DNA of 64,000 nt, from assembly GCF_949628265.1 (NCBI RefSeq), contig NC_088788.1, positions 26,088,335-26,152,334 of the forward strand, read 5' to 3'. Shown one piece after another: positions 49,822 through 61,306 of the stretch (position 1 is its first letter; each line of letters starts with the position of its first letter). The notes beneath the pieces were generated by a model that was given only the letters and a program-made list of their open reading frames with translations, was not told where the DNA came from and made no database searches. This DNA is from Cloeon dipterum (lineage: Eukaryota; Arthropoda; Insecta; Ephemeroptera; Baetidae). A program made the translations under genes and the position numbers.

Positions 49822-51953
49822 ACCTCCACAAGATAAAGAGCTTTCAGTGTACACACAGTCTTGCAATTTACAATTTGTATGTGTTAGCAACACCAATTAT
49901 ATACTCTGGATGTCGTGATCAAATTAATAATTAATATAAATTACCATCTGACTGTCTGGTTGTAAAGAGCATTAAATATGTATTATGAAAAAGATTACTG
50001 CGCATACCTCCTTTGGTGTTGAGAGATAAATTATACCAGATTCGCTTGCATCATCATTGCAATAACCTATTTATAAAATGTACTTGAGACCACGCTGTTA
50101 TGTAAGCATAATATACAAATTTGTAAATAACAGTATTTTATGGTGTGCCTTTTGTACCTACTATGAAAAATACTTTGTAAATAAATCCAACTGAATTCTC
50201 GATATTTATACAAGGATCATGGTTATTACATGCTGAGATGAATAAACACGCGCGCTCTTTTACATTGCACGGGGAATAAATTAAGTCGGATTTGTTCACC
50301 AGACAGATATGTATTTGATATAATCTAGGATGTGTTAAGGATGTGCATACAATCAAAATTTTGCGGTCGTTTATGGCGGAATTAAGATCAAAGATTGAAC
50401 AAAAAATGACAATTTAATTGCAATTTCATATCTGCGTATTTCAAACAATTCAGTCAGTGTCGTGTGGACTGTCGCCTGTCGCCCTTTACATTCTCTCACT
50501 CTTACGACAATCACCGCGATATGCAAGTTAAATTAATGATAAAATCCAAACAAAGAAAAGAAAGAAACTTCTCAATTTCCAGTCAATTTTTGCGTGTCAC
50601 TGTCCCCTCCACTGTTCTAAACTTACAGTTCCAATGTGATCTTGAAAAAAGAAATAGTGCATCTATTTACACAGCACAAACACTTTCTTCATATTTGAAG
50701 ACTTATTAAACACAGTTATTGTTGTACATTGTTCCTTGTTACGAATGTATCAAATTAACACGCACACTACACGCCATGGTGTATGTTGTCTGCTACTGCT
50801 GCTATTTTATATTTCAATGTTACTCAGTGCACAACGTTTTCTATCTCATCAAAGAGCAAATAAATTTGTCACTACTATACACACGCATTCCAATCCACTG
50901 CAATTTGCTTTTTCCACCAGAGCACCTCCTTCACTGTTCGCGAGCACGCAAAACTAGCTTACGCCTTCCTTGTGTTAAAGCCGGCGGTAGCATTTGCACC
51001 ACATCCAAGTGACCTGATTTAAAGAATTGCCTTAAGAGTCTAGCAAAAAATTTTACAGTTTGCGAAAAAGGTGATGGCATAAATTCTTTATCGAATTCAT
51101 TGGACGTAAAATTTCTGAATAATTGATTATCCCTAATCCTGCCTGTGTATTTAATTCACAAAAAGCAGTTATCATTTTAAATAGAGGTCTCAGCTGCGCA
51201 ATTTCGGATTTTTTTAAACCTGTGGCTGCGGCACAACTTATTGTTAGCCCAATGACGGCAGCTGACCACGTGCAGGGTTCGCCAATTTTGCAATGCGCAA
51301 AAATGCACCACTGGTTTTTTGCGCAAAAAACCGGCTGGAAAAACCCACCAGTCTTGGGTTTTTCCGCACTTTTCCGAATTTAACCCGAAAATAGTCAATT
51401 TTCGCTTGAAAAGAGTCTGAAATTTCAGAAAACTATGCAGAGAGTTAAAATTTTTAGTCTCTTGGAGGAACCAGTGGCTCTAATACTGATTTTGGTGATT
51501 TTGAAAAATCCCTATTTTTGGTCATCCATCATGAGAATTTTTTATTTTCCATAAGAATGCATGTGTTTCGGAAAAATGCGCAAAATTGCAGAAAAACCCG
51601 CAAAAAAACAGTTTTTTGCAATGCAGTGGGTTTTTCCGGAAAAATGCGGGTTTTTGCGAACCCTGACCACGTGACTGAAAATTAGCAGGCTAGCTGATTG
51701 TAAGACCTCTATTTTTAAAGTAAATGCTTTTAAACCTAAATATTAACTATCATAATCTCTGTAAATAAACCAATATTGGGTTAGCTGGCATAAAATTAGC
51801 TAATTGCGCCAACCAACAGAAAGCAAGGCCATATGAGATACTAATAATAATAAGTAGCACAAAATAGGAATTTGCGAAAAATTTAAAAACAAAAATACAT
51901 AAAAATCAATTTTCAGCCACGCCAGCAATCACTTTAGATAGCCGCGCACCCGA
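49822..51953. other. Epac 3' UTR and intergenic region
   Basis: Epac 3' UTR with AATAAA at 50180 and 50241. A further GGAATAAAT at about 50,273 and the rest are AT-rich. The hAT element lies at 51,273. The ankyrin gene ends at 51,954 on the opposite strand, so the two genes converge. No other gene is seen. Confidence 0.5.
51273..51665. mobile_element. Non-autonomous hAT-type DNA transposon (393 bp)
   Basis: The ends are inverted: CAGGGTTCGC at 51273 and GCGAACCCTG ending at 51665. Both are flanked by the same 8 bp, ACCACGTG (51265-51272 and 51666-51673). An 8-bp target duplication with CAGGG-type ends is the hAT signature. The subterminal parts contain inverted GCAAAAAATGCG-like and GGGTTTTTCCG-like motifs. 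No transposase is encoded; the open frames across it are shadows. The perfect target duplication suggests a fairly young insertion. Confidence 0.85.
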
Positions 51954-53049
51954 TTACGACAGCTGCTTGGCCACAATATCCGATGTCACCCATAAATTTA
52001 CATTGAATAGAACGCCTTCAGAAACAATTAAAGCTTGCTCCTAAATATAGCATACCTTTGCTCTCGGCCAGTTGACGCACCGTTTCACCTTTCAAAGTTT
52101 TCAACGAGGCATCTGCACCGTGGTCAAGCAGCCACTTGACTACATTGGTATTGCCTGCTGCAGCTGCCATGTGGAGGCCAGTGTAGCCATTGTAGTTGGC
52201 TTCATTCACATCACATCCTGACAAATAAAATACATTAACTGCCACCTGGATTCCGCCGATCAGTACCTTTTAAATGGAGGATGTTCAACAGCCGTAGTTC
52301 TGCAGAATCTACATCAAAGTCAATCAGGGCTTGAACTGCCAGCAGCAGAGCTGAGTCTCCACTCTTTGTCTTTCTGGTGAGGTTAGCTCCTTCAAAGACA
52401 AAAACCGACACGTTTATATCGCGGTCATAAGGCAAAATAAATAATACTACCGTTTCTTAGCATGAAACGAACCAGCGGAGTGCATCCGGCCCAACAAACA
52501 TTCTGCCATTAGATTACAAGGATTTTAAAATAGAAATTAGAAAAATTCAGGAATATAACTACCAGGAAAGGCGTAGAACCAAAAGGTTCTCGAGGGATAT
52601 TGACCACGTTTGGAGCTTTCATAACTAAACTCAAGCACCGATTCATGTGCTGGCGCTCATTGCAGAGCTGAAAGTACATAAATATTTGTAAAATATTAAC
52701 CTTTGATACATAAGACCACAGTTACAGTTGAGCAGACGAAGACCTCATCAAGTAGTTTGTTTTCAGCTCTCACTTTGTAGATGAATGCATTCTCATGCTT
52801 TTTGTTAAGGATAACTAGTAAATTCATAAATACATACATATAAGTACATATAAGGTTGTCAATTTAAGTTGTGAATCTATTATATGTAATTTACTTACTT
52901 TCGAATTTTTTAAGCATATAAAAGAAGAAGACTGCAATTCCAGAAACCAGAATAATTTTAATGCTGCTGAAATTTTGAGCTGCGTGTTCTTGCAGTGCTC
53001 TCATGAGGGTCTCAAAGGTCTGCATTGAAATGAAGTCTTCCACAGTCAT
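51954..53049 (-). CDS. Membrane-anchored ankyrin-repeat protein (247 aa), seven exons
   Basis: Exons on the minus strand: 53049-52899, 52814-52726, 52667-52563, 52502-52451, 52389-52267, 52217-52056 and 52015-51954. All are GT-AG with consistent phase; the exon sum is 744 nt and the stop TAA. The N-terminal 50 residues contain one hydrophobic segment (IILVSGIAVFFFYML) followed by basic KK. The rest forms three or four ankyrin-like repeats: CTPLVRFMLRNG, GDSALLLAVQALIDF, and the clearest one, GYTGLHMAAAAGNTNVVKWL followed by LDHGAD. Family knowledge: ankyrin repeats mediate protein binding. The N-terminal anchor would place them in the cytosol on a membrane. I cannot assign an orthologue. It is divergent to COASY, 585 bp between start codons. 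Confidence 0.85.
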
Positions 53050-53634
53050 ATTTAGTAGAATTATTATGTATTTTGCTGGAAAATGCGTGAGATAAATAAA
53101 GATGAGTTGAAAGAAAGGACAGTGTACGTAGTTAACATTTTTAACTGGTGAATGATAATAGATTGATGATCAATGTGTAATTAATTGCCAGTTTTGCCGC
53201 TAGCTGCCAAAGCGATATTAAGGGTCGGGAATGGGATTCTCGTAGAGAACTGGCGAGATGTGCAGCCCGGTGAAACTAATTTTTTTCCATGTGTGCGGTA
53301 CAATACTCAAATAGTTGCAGAAAATAGAGAATAATAAAAATAAATTATGTAGGCACAGTTAAATTAATTGTTGCTGATTGCCGCCAAAATGATTCTTCTT
53401 TCTTCCACGAAATAGCCGAATCACAGTGATACGATGCTAGCGCCTTTGTGCCAACATTCGAAATTACTCGAGTAAACAGGGCACACATGATGTGAAAATT
53501 TGGGACACTGGTAACAACCGAGATAAAACATCATACTTTACCTTTACCGCAAAAAGGTGTGATAACATTCTTTTGCATTTGGCTCGGATTATAATAAACC
53601 TATTTCAAAATCTAGCTGGATCCAGAGACCAGAA
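53050..53634. promoter_or_regulatory. Shared intergenic promoter region, ankyrin gene / COASY
   Basis: This 585-bp gap separates the two divergent start codons. It is AT-rich with no TATA box in a convincing position and no other gene. Both 5' UTRs and promoters must lie here or in untranslated exons. A bidirectional promoter is the simplest reading. Confidence 0.5.
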
Positions 53635-56464
53635 ATGTCGAACGCAGGCTTGTTAATTGTATCAAACCCAGCAAAACTCGGGCACATGCTGCAAATCGTG
53701 CAAAGTCGTGTTCAGAAAGCGCTCTACATCCAGCTGGAGTCGATGGACTCGAGGGGGATCGCATGTCTTAGCCGCCTTGTGTCCGGCGTGTACTCGCAAG
53801 CGTCCGCCCTGTGCCATAATTTGGACGTGAGACTTTTAATCAGGTCGCCACTGCCCCAGCCGAAGGTGGACGTTGTCTTCTTTGATGGTCCTGCCTCAAG
53901 AATGTACGTCGGAATTTGACAGCAAGACTTTCATTTTTTTTTTTAAAATATACATAGATATTCCCCACCCAGATGCTGACCTTCCTTACTTATATGGCTG
54001 TGAATTGTCTTGCAGATCTGGTTTGAATTGTGCTGCAGAAAAACTAGACTTGAGTGCTGAAGATCATCCAGTCAGTTTGAAATTTAGCAAGCAGGCTAGT
54101 GAGGCTGCCGCACAGGAAACCGACAAGGAGTTTGGTCATGTTGTCCTTGGCGGGACCTTCGACCGATTGCACATTGGACACAAAGAGCTCCTCTCACAGG
54201 CCATCATTCGTTGCAAACGGAAGCTGACAGTCGGAGTCACGGACTCAAATATGCTCTCTTGTGAGTGTGCAGCGAAATCTTAACTTGTTCCTATATTGAA
54301 ATTGTCTTTCTTGCAGCTAAAATCTTAAACGAGCTCATAGAGCCTTGTGATACACGCATCGAAAGAGTGAAAGAATTCTTGATGGACGTGGACAACACCA
54401 TTGAGTACGCAGTTGTGCCAATTAGTGATCCTTTTGGACCAACCAAAGATGATCCTACCATGGATGTATGTTACTCTTTTGATCAGTTGAAACTTATAAA
54501 ATTACCGATTTATCGCATTTTAGTTAATTGTCGTCAGTGAAGAAACTTTGAAAGGAGGGTTGAAAGTGAACGAGGTGCGGCAACAGAAGGGCCTCCTGCC
54601 CCTCACCTTGCATTGTGTTCAACTTGTCGAGGACTTGGTTCCCTCTCACTTGCGTGATACAAACATTGAGGACTGGAAAGTTAGTTCCAGCTCAGGGCGA
54701 ATGAGATTATTGGGCACTTTGTTAAAAACTCCAGTGGTACATTTTTGCAAACATATATTCTAAGAATCAAGTTATCAGAGTTTTCTATCCAGCCTCGGCC
54801 AAATATCCCTGCAACTCCTTATATAATTGGATTGACGGGTGGAATTGCCAGTGGAAAATCGAAGATTGGTGAGCGTTTAGCCAAGAAAGGGTGTGGCGTC
54901 ATCGACTGCGACCTGATTGGGCACCAGGTTTACACGCCGGGCTCCAAGGGATTCCAAATGGTTGTTGAAGAGTTTGGCAAAGAAATCGTTGACAGCGAGG
55001 GAAAAATCAACCGACGAGCCTTGGGAAAAATTGTTTTTGGCAATCAGGCGAGTCTTCAGATATTATCATTTTATCTTACAAAAAATGGCAAGCGTTGCCT
55101 TGTTAGGCTTTAAACGTTAAAAGCGCTTTGTTGTTTCAACTCATGGTTTTTCTCTGCTAGCTTAATATTTTTCTAAAGTTTGGCTGAGAAATTTAAAGTA
55201 GGGTTGATTGATGTAATTTTATTTATGCGTTCAACCTATTTTTAGTTCTCCAGAATATATTGCTGTTAATCATCCCTCTTCAAACTGTACAAAAAATAAT
55301 ATCTCATCAAACACCATTTAACAACTCTCAAAACATAAAGCTTACAAAAATTACAAAAAAACTATCAATTTCCCAACAGCACCATTGTTGAAATGGACTT
55401 GCACTGTCAAAATTGCTTATTCCTGTATCACTTTAACAATAATGTAGAAAATTGGGTTCAACATTTTGCAGTTTGCACACTGATCAAGCGGTGAGCACTG
55501 TCTCCCTATTGGAAATTAAGATAATTATTCTTCCTCTGAAATCAAATTTAGCACAAAATTCGCATATACTTTTATATAGATCGAAATCAAGTGAAAAAAT
55601 AATTATTGATAAATAATTTTTGGTGAAATAGGGTAAAATCTAAAATTTTGTTGTTATGCTAGGTCTGATTTATATATGGCTCATTTCTTGGATAATTTTT
55701 TCTCCCACAAAATTAAATTCAGTGGACCACTTGCCAGAGTTGAAAATAATGCAAATTGTTGTTGCCCTGTGAATATCCACTACTTGAAAACTAATAATGT
55801 AACCCCTTGCTGTACTAGGCCCTGATCAGAAATAGCTTTCAATAATTAAATATTTATGTATAATGTGCTGCATTTATGCTGCATTAATTTATACCATGAC
55901 TGTAGTTTTTACTTGCCCAATGCGATATACCAAAACACATGAGCTCAAACATATCAAAGCTCAACTGCCTTGCTCTAATAACCTAAATTGCGTCTTTTTA
56001 TTTTGCATCAATATTTCAGGAGAGGTTAGAAAAACTGAACTCCATAGTGTGGCCTCAGTTGTTGGAGATTGTCCAGCAGAAAGTGAAGGCCTTCAAAGAG
56101 AGTGGAATAAAAATCGTCGTTCTGGAAGCAGCAGTCCTCACCAAAGCGGGTTGGCATTCAAACTGCCATGAAGTTTGGTCGGTTATCGTCCCACCGGCAG
56201 AGGTTGGCTAAACCAAAACCACTGTGTTTTGTCAATCAATTCAATTTTTTTATTGCTCAGGCTATCAAGCGACTGCAAGAGAGGGACAACTTAAACGAAG
56301 AGGACAGCAGAGCGCGATTGGCCGCCCAGCCGTTGAACAGCGACCACGTCAATGTGGCCAATGTTGTGTTCAGCCCGAGTTGGAGCACCGAGCACACTGA
56401 CAAGCAGGTGGAGAGGGCGTGGCTGCAGTTGCAGAGCAGGATGTCTTCAATCAGCCACTTATGA
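53635..56464 (+). CDS. COASY: Bifunctional CoA synthase: phosphopantetheine adenylyltransferase / dephospho-CoA kinase
   Basis: It catalyses the last two steps of CoA synthesis: 4'-phosphopantetheine to dephospho-CoA, then to CoA, using ATP. Exons: 53635-53903, 54016-54260, 54317-54465, 54524-54736, 54793-55047, 56020-56202 and 56261-56464 (TGA). They total 1,518 nt (505 aa), close to the animal enzyme's 564 aa. PPAT half: GHVVLGGTFDRLHIGHKELL with the nucleotidyltransferase HIGH motif, then VVSEETLKGG and VNEVRQQKGL. DPCK half: P-loop GLTGGIASGKS, DCDLIGHQVY and KIVVLEAAVLTKAGW. The intron at 55048 has a GC donor (CAG|GCGAGT). The Ala-rich C-terminal helix closes with RMSSISHL. AATAAA lies at 56626. 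Confidence 0.95.
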
Positions 56465-56653
56465 GTTGAAATTTATACTACGCAGAAGCACTTTGTGATC
56501 AATTTTAATGTGGGCTTAAACGGCGATAACAACCATACTCAGTTATTTTTTTCAATCAGTTTTGTAGAACTGATAACTAGGGAAGTGTTGAGCATGTTGA
56601 TATATATTTTTATGGTTCTGTTTTGAATAAAAGATTTGAAACTTACACACATC

Positions 56654-57635
56654 TTAGTCATCAGTTATGTAGATGTCAAAGTTGGAGGAAATCATTTGGA
56701 GGTCGCTTTCGATTTGTTTGATCTCGCTTTCCAATTTTTTCTTCTTGTTAATCAAGTAAGGCGTGTCAATTATTACAGGCAAAAGTAGAAATTCAGAGTT
56801 TCTGTCTTTAAGACTCTTCTCTAACCCCTGTAACCATTAGCACCGGCTTAGTATCTATCAACTCGTATACTGATCGAAGCGTTTTACCTCTACTAACTTG
56901 CTCCGCTCTCCTTGAGACATCATCTTCATTTTCTGCTCGCAACTGCTGGTTTCTTGTTGGTTAGCGGCAGACTTCAGTCGGTAAATATGAGCAGGCGCCC
57001 TTCCGAAACTCTGCATATTATAAATTTGAATTTTGAACAGCCTGAAGTAAGGTTTTGCCTATTGACCTGTTTGTAGATGTAAGACGGTCTGCGGAGTGGT
57101 GTTGTGTTGCCCTTGTGAGAGTCAACCACTTTAGGCTCTGGATATTTGCTTTTTGACGACGCGGCGCACTTGATGTTGTCAGCTAAAAAGTTTTTCTCAT
57201 CTTTCCTCCTAATGCTCGCTGGGCTTGGAAGCTGAGGTTTGCAGCTTGAGAGCCAGCACTTGGGTTCGTCTGCTGGACACGCGTAAATTATACCTGACTA
57301 GTCCTCTGCCCTCTGATTTAAGTAGTGATACAAACCCGTTTCTTTTTTCAATTCTTTGCGCGTGTGTTTCTTAAGAAAATTATTAGGCTCTGGAAGTGGT
57401 TCTTCAGCATTACCCATGGTTGAGCGCGACTTTTTAAGGACCTCATTCTCTTTCTTGATACGATCATGATGAGCGGATTTGTGCCTATGCAGCGATAGTT
57501 GAATGAATTAATACTATATTTAATTATAACTAAAAAAAATCGTAACTATATAGCAAACCTCTTTAATTTTATAATCTTAGGCAAGGGCCTTTCTATGATA
57601 TCTTCAATGTTTTCTTCAGAAAACTCTATTGACAT
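56654..57635 (-). CDS. ENKUR: Enkurin (249 aa), cilium/flagellum calmodulin-binding protein
   Basis: Exons on the minus strand: 57635-57559, 57484-57336, 57293-57067, 57010-56888 and 56827-56654. They total 750 nt with all phases consistent; human enkurin has 256 aa. Signatures: a basic N-terminal stretch with EPNNFLKKHTRKE (compare DFLKKHSKEK), KDEKNFLADNIKCA, a Tyr-rich PSYIYKQ, and the enkurin-domain end LLLPVIIDTPYLINKKKKLE followed by SEIKQIESDLQMI, a coiled coil. Family knowledge: enkurin is an inner-arm/axonemal protein of sperm and motile cilia, and it binds calmodulin and TRPC channels in mammals. In insects the expected site is sperm flagella or chordotonal cilia. It is convergent with COASY, the stop codons being 190 bp apart. 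Confidence 0.88.
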
Positions 57636-57710
57636 TTTTGGAACTTAATACCGGATTGAAAATAGTTACTTTAAAATTATTGCTTGTATATAGATAAACA
57701 AGACAGCGCG

Positions 57711-57724
57711 GTTGCTATGGCATG
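57711..57724. promoter_or_regulatory. RFX X-box-like site upstream of ENKUR
   Basis: GTTGCTATGGCATG lies 76-89 bp upstream of the ENKUR start codon. The first half-site (GTTGCT) fits RYYRYY exactly, the spacer AT is standard, and the second half fits 4 of 6 positions. RFX factors drive ciliary genes in animals, so site and gene match functionally. Confidence 0.5.
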
Positions 57725-58224
57725 CGGAACAACAGAGTCCGCCGTTAACGCTTTATTTAGTGGTGAATGTCGCTGCGTAGGTCCCTACAATGTTACTAAC
57801 AAGCTACTTCATTAGGATTAAATTTTAAATTTCATATTATTTAATTCTCTCCCAACTTCATCAAATTAATAGTGCAACAATTTAAGTGTTATTTTCGTTT
57901 TATACCAAAATATTAGTGAGTAAATAAAACTGATCGGCGTAAATTTTGTGCAAAGATTTTAACACATAAAACCTGGACAATTTTTCGGAATATATATATC
58001 AGATATCCATAAGAATGAAATCTGTTCTAAACAGATATTATAAATTGAACTTTCATTACTCTCCCAGTATTTGAAATTGTCTATACGAATTGATTTTTGA
58101 TAAAATAGGCAAGCATTGGAAAGCCGAGATATCCTATCGATCAGCATTTTAACAAATAAATCTTCAATCTAAAAAACAAACCAAAAGCCTAAAATACAAC
58201 AGCTTAAAACAGACTTTAGAGATA
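57725..58224. other. ENKUR/GST1 intergenic region
   Basis: AT-rich, divergent intergenic sequence. Apart from the X-box-like site next to it I see no gene or repeat. Confidence 0.4.
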
Positions 58225-58427
58225 AAGGCCGTGAAATTTGAAGGTCACATTATTTAAAGCATCTCGTCTCAAGCGCCACACAGCCTCGTGCTATCGGATA
58301 TGACGCGCCGGCAGGCCCTCTCTCGCTGTATTTATTCTTTGCTTTTTTACGGTTCTCATTGGTAAGCCTGTATGTGCCTCGTGTCGTGAACATTGCGAAG
58401 AAGGGCTAGATCATCTCTTTCTCGAAG
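58225..58427 (+). promoter_or_regulatory. GST1 upstream region: duplicated promoter core and 5' UTR exon
   Basis: Contains AAGGTCAC (58241), GCTATCGGATATGACGCGCCGGCA (first half around 58295) and AACATTGCGAAG, all of which recur in order before GST2. The stretch ends at a donor-like AAG|GTATTT (58428) matching the 5' UTR intron whose acceptor is at 58794. AGGTCA is a nuclear-receptor half-site. The TSS is not visible. Confidence 0.5.
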
Positions 58428-58798
58428 GTATTTCACTGCCAGTTTCGTGATTTTTAATCCTCCATATTATATTTTTCAATTTTGTTAAAGATAGTTGAAC
58501 ATTTTACCTGCTTTTCTTTATTAAAAAATCGATTTTTTTATTATTGAAAATTCTCAGAGCCGGGCGTGGCTTATTATTGTTAGGCATAGCTGTATAAGAA
58601 CTACATGGCTTTTTATTCTTCTCTTCTAATCGATACAATTATTGTTTTCCTGAACTTGCAAAAATTGAAAGTAAATATATCATTATATATAAATCGTCTC
58701 ATTATTTTTGAAAATTGTGTCCCGCCCTTCTGTTTTTTAATTAATTTAGATAACAATCTCTTCATTAAGTTATTTTATTTTTTCTTTTTATCAGAAAA

Positions 58799-59030
58799 AT
58801 GCCACTAAATTTGTACGTCATGGAAGTGAGCCCTCCCAATAGGGCCGTCTTATTGTGCATCAAAGCCCTTGAGCTTGACGTGAACATGAAGCCCATTAAT
58901 CTGGTTGCTCAAGAGCAGCTCAAACCAGAGTTCGTCAAGGTGAGTATTTTCTAGTTTAACATACAATTTTGCAATTAAAAATACAAATAATTTTAATCAG
59001 ATAGGGAGGGAGCAATTTTTAGTTAACGAT

Positions 59031-59104
<74 letters not shown>

Positions 59105-59862
59105 TTGACCAATTTTAATTCTCTTATATATACCCTCAACAGATCAACCCTCAGCACACATTGCCAACTTTAGAGGACGACGGATTTGTAATTTGGGATA
59201 GGTATATAATGTACCGTTTAATACCCTGATTCTCATATTTTAATATATCATTTATTTGTTTATTTCGGATTACTCCAGTCATGCGATCTGTGGATATTTG
59301 GTCAACAAATTTGCCACGGATGACAGCTTGTACCCAAAGGATCCTCAAAAGAGGGCGGTTGTCGACCAACGATTGCATTTTGACTCGGGTGTACTGTTTC
59401 CTCGGCTTGTCGATATAACAGTATGCATGCTCTAATTTTTCAATGCTCTCCTGTCATTCTTATTAGAAAAAATTCATTTTTGCAGTTTCCCCTGTTCGTA
59501 TTGAAATGCGGGGAAATCCCTGAAGAAAAGAGGAAGAGAGTGTTTGACGCTTATGAGTTCCTTGAGAAGTTTCTCGGAGACAGCGACTACCTAGCTGGCA
59601 ATTTATTTACCATCGCTGATATGTGCTGCATTGCAACTGTGTCCAGCCTTGAGGTAAAAATAAATAAAAAAAGTCAAAGTAAGCAAAAAAGAAGACAAAT
59701 ATTTGTCCATCGCAGGAGGCCTTGCGAGTTCCCGCTGATGACTATCCAAAGGTTAAGGCTTGGATTCAACGCTGCAGGGACAACCTGCCAGGGTACAACG
59801 AGGCTAACCAAGCTGGATTGGACATTTTCAAGGGTGCAGTGGATGGCGTTTTAACTAAATAA
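58799..59862 (+). CDS. GstE: Epsilon-class glutathione S-transferase 1 (218 aa), five exons
   Basis: Conjugates glutathione to electrophiles; cytosolic dimer in detoxification. Exons: 58799-58939, 59143-59201, 59279-59420, 59486-59653 and 59716-59862. Thioredoxin-fold N-domain: [16 protein letters not shown], with the catalytic Ser expected in the SPP motif, and the cis-Pro motif NPQHTLPTLEDDGFVIW. The next stretch, [10 protein letters not shown], is the epsilon type (WDSHAI), not delta. Helical C-domain: [18 protein letters not shown], the N-capping box FTIADMCC and [12 protein letters not shown]. The start codon follows an acceptor (tttttatcag) four bases upstream, so a 5' UTR intron is present; a candidate UTR exon ends at 58427. 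AATAAA overlaps the stop codon. Intron 1 carries the long TA repeat. Confidence 0.93.
59034..59101. repeat. (TA)n microsatellite in GST1 intron 1
   Basis: About 34 uninterrupted TA units, 40 bp before the intron's acceptor at 59142. Self-pairing in the pre-mRNA is possible. Confidence 0.95.
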
Positions 59863-60579
59863 AGTTATTCCTTCAGTTTTCATTTATTTTAAAATCGTGA
59901 AATGTACTAAAAAAATTTATACGCGGCAATACACTTTTACTAAAATTACAATTTTCTCAAAAAAGCCTACTACCTAGTTTAGATTCGATCATTTAAGTGC
60001 TCTCTTGAGAGAAGAAATTTGAAATTCACAATTTGGGTCGATCACAATAATTTAATCCCTCTCCATTGAGAGGAAATGGTTTAGTTTTGCTTGAGAAGTA
60101 TTGATCATTCATATTCTTTCCAGAAAAACCGAATGAAACTTCGTAAAATATTAAATGGCCTGATTAGAGAAAAACTACCGTGCTCTCTATCACTTTAAAA
60201 ATTAATTATTACATTCTTAAATTTTCTGTGTTAGGACTTATTGCGAAACAATAGTGTGCTGAAACCGCTATCATAATTTCAGAGATTGTTCTCTTATCTA
60301 CCTCTTAACTACATCTGCACTACCTTTCCAAAAGTTGCTATTTTTTCCTAAAAGAGAATCAAAGTTATAACTATGATTTTTTTTCTTTTTTCAGTAGTTT
60401 GGGCTAGTTTTTTTATATTTAGATAGTTATAATTTATTTTTATCTAGACCAAGGTGAGCCTTTTTTAATTTACGCTTTTTCCTACACATTAAAAATTCCT
60501 TTTGACAAACAGGAAAAACAAGTTAAATTTAAATAATGCAGCAGCGCAAATAGAGAATTGTTTTTTATGAAGAGGTAGG
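59863..60579. other. GST1/GST2 intergenic region
   Basis: AT-rich, no supported frame; it ends at the GST2 promoter core. Confidence 0.4.
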
Positions 60580-60761
60580 TCGACGACCCGTGACTTTCGA
60601 AGGTCACGTGAATTCAAGCGGCGCATTTGCTCTCCAGCGCTGCAGCCGTGCTATCGAATCTGACAACGCGCCGGCAACCCACTCTCACTCTCTGCTGGAT
60701 TTTGTTACTCTCCTGACGTCTCTTGTTTGGCGAACATCGCGAAGCGAACCTGCTCTCAAAG
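60580..60761 (+). promoter_or_regulatory. GST2 upstream region: duplicated promoter core and 5' UTR exon
   Basis: AAGGTCAC (60600), GTGCTATCGAATCTGAC then GCGCCGGCA (about 60648-60675), and AACATCGCGAAG match the GST1 region in order. TGACAACGC at 60661 fits the TGACnnnGC core of antioxidant response elements; the GST1 copy does not. A donor-like AAAG|GTGCCA follows at 60762, with the acceptor at 61302. Confidence 0.5.
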
Positions 60762-61306
60762 GTGCCAGTTACTTTCAATGCCTTTTTATTTAGGAAAGCA
60801 AATTTTTACCAAGAAATTTGGATAGTTTTAATACTCACTGGGGTGCAAATCAAAGATCTATCCAGCTAAATTAAAAACGATTTTAAATTTGTGCTACAAT
60901 ATGCTCAATTGGGTGTGGCTACTAACAAGATTTTTTAAAGTTGATCAAAGAATTAAAATTTTATTTTCTTAAATTGATTTCAGAATGGCATCAAAATGTG
61001 ATTTGAATATTGTTTATCATTTTTTAATTAATTGAATTGAAATGAACTTCCGTTTTTATTGTTTAAATTTCAGTCCATAATTGGCAAATAGTATGTATTT
61101 GCTGGCTGGGAATTTTATTTTAAAATATTTGTGAAATCTTTGTTTGGTCACTTAAAAATTGTAATTAAATTAAAACCCCCTTAAAAAGTGGGAAAGGATT
61201 AGAAAATAAGTTTTGTAAACATGTCTCGCTTATTAGATTTTAAAATTTGTCACATCCGCGGCTAATGTAGCAATGATAATTACTGTTTTGCTTCTAACAG
61301 GAAAAA

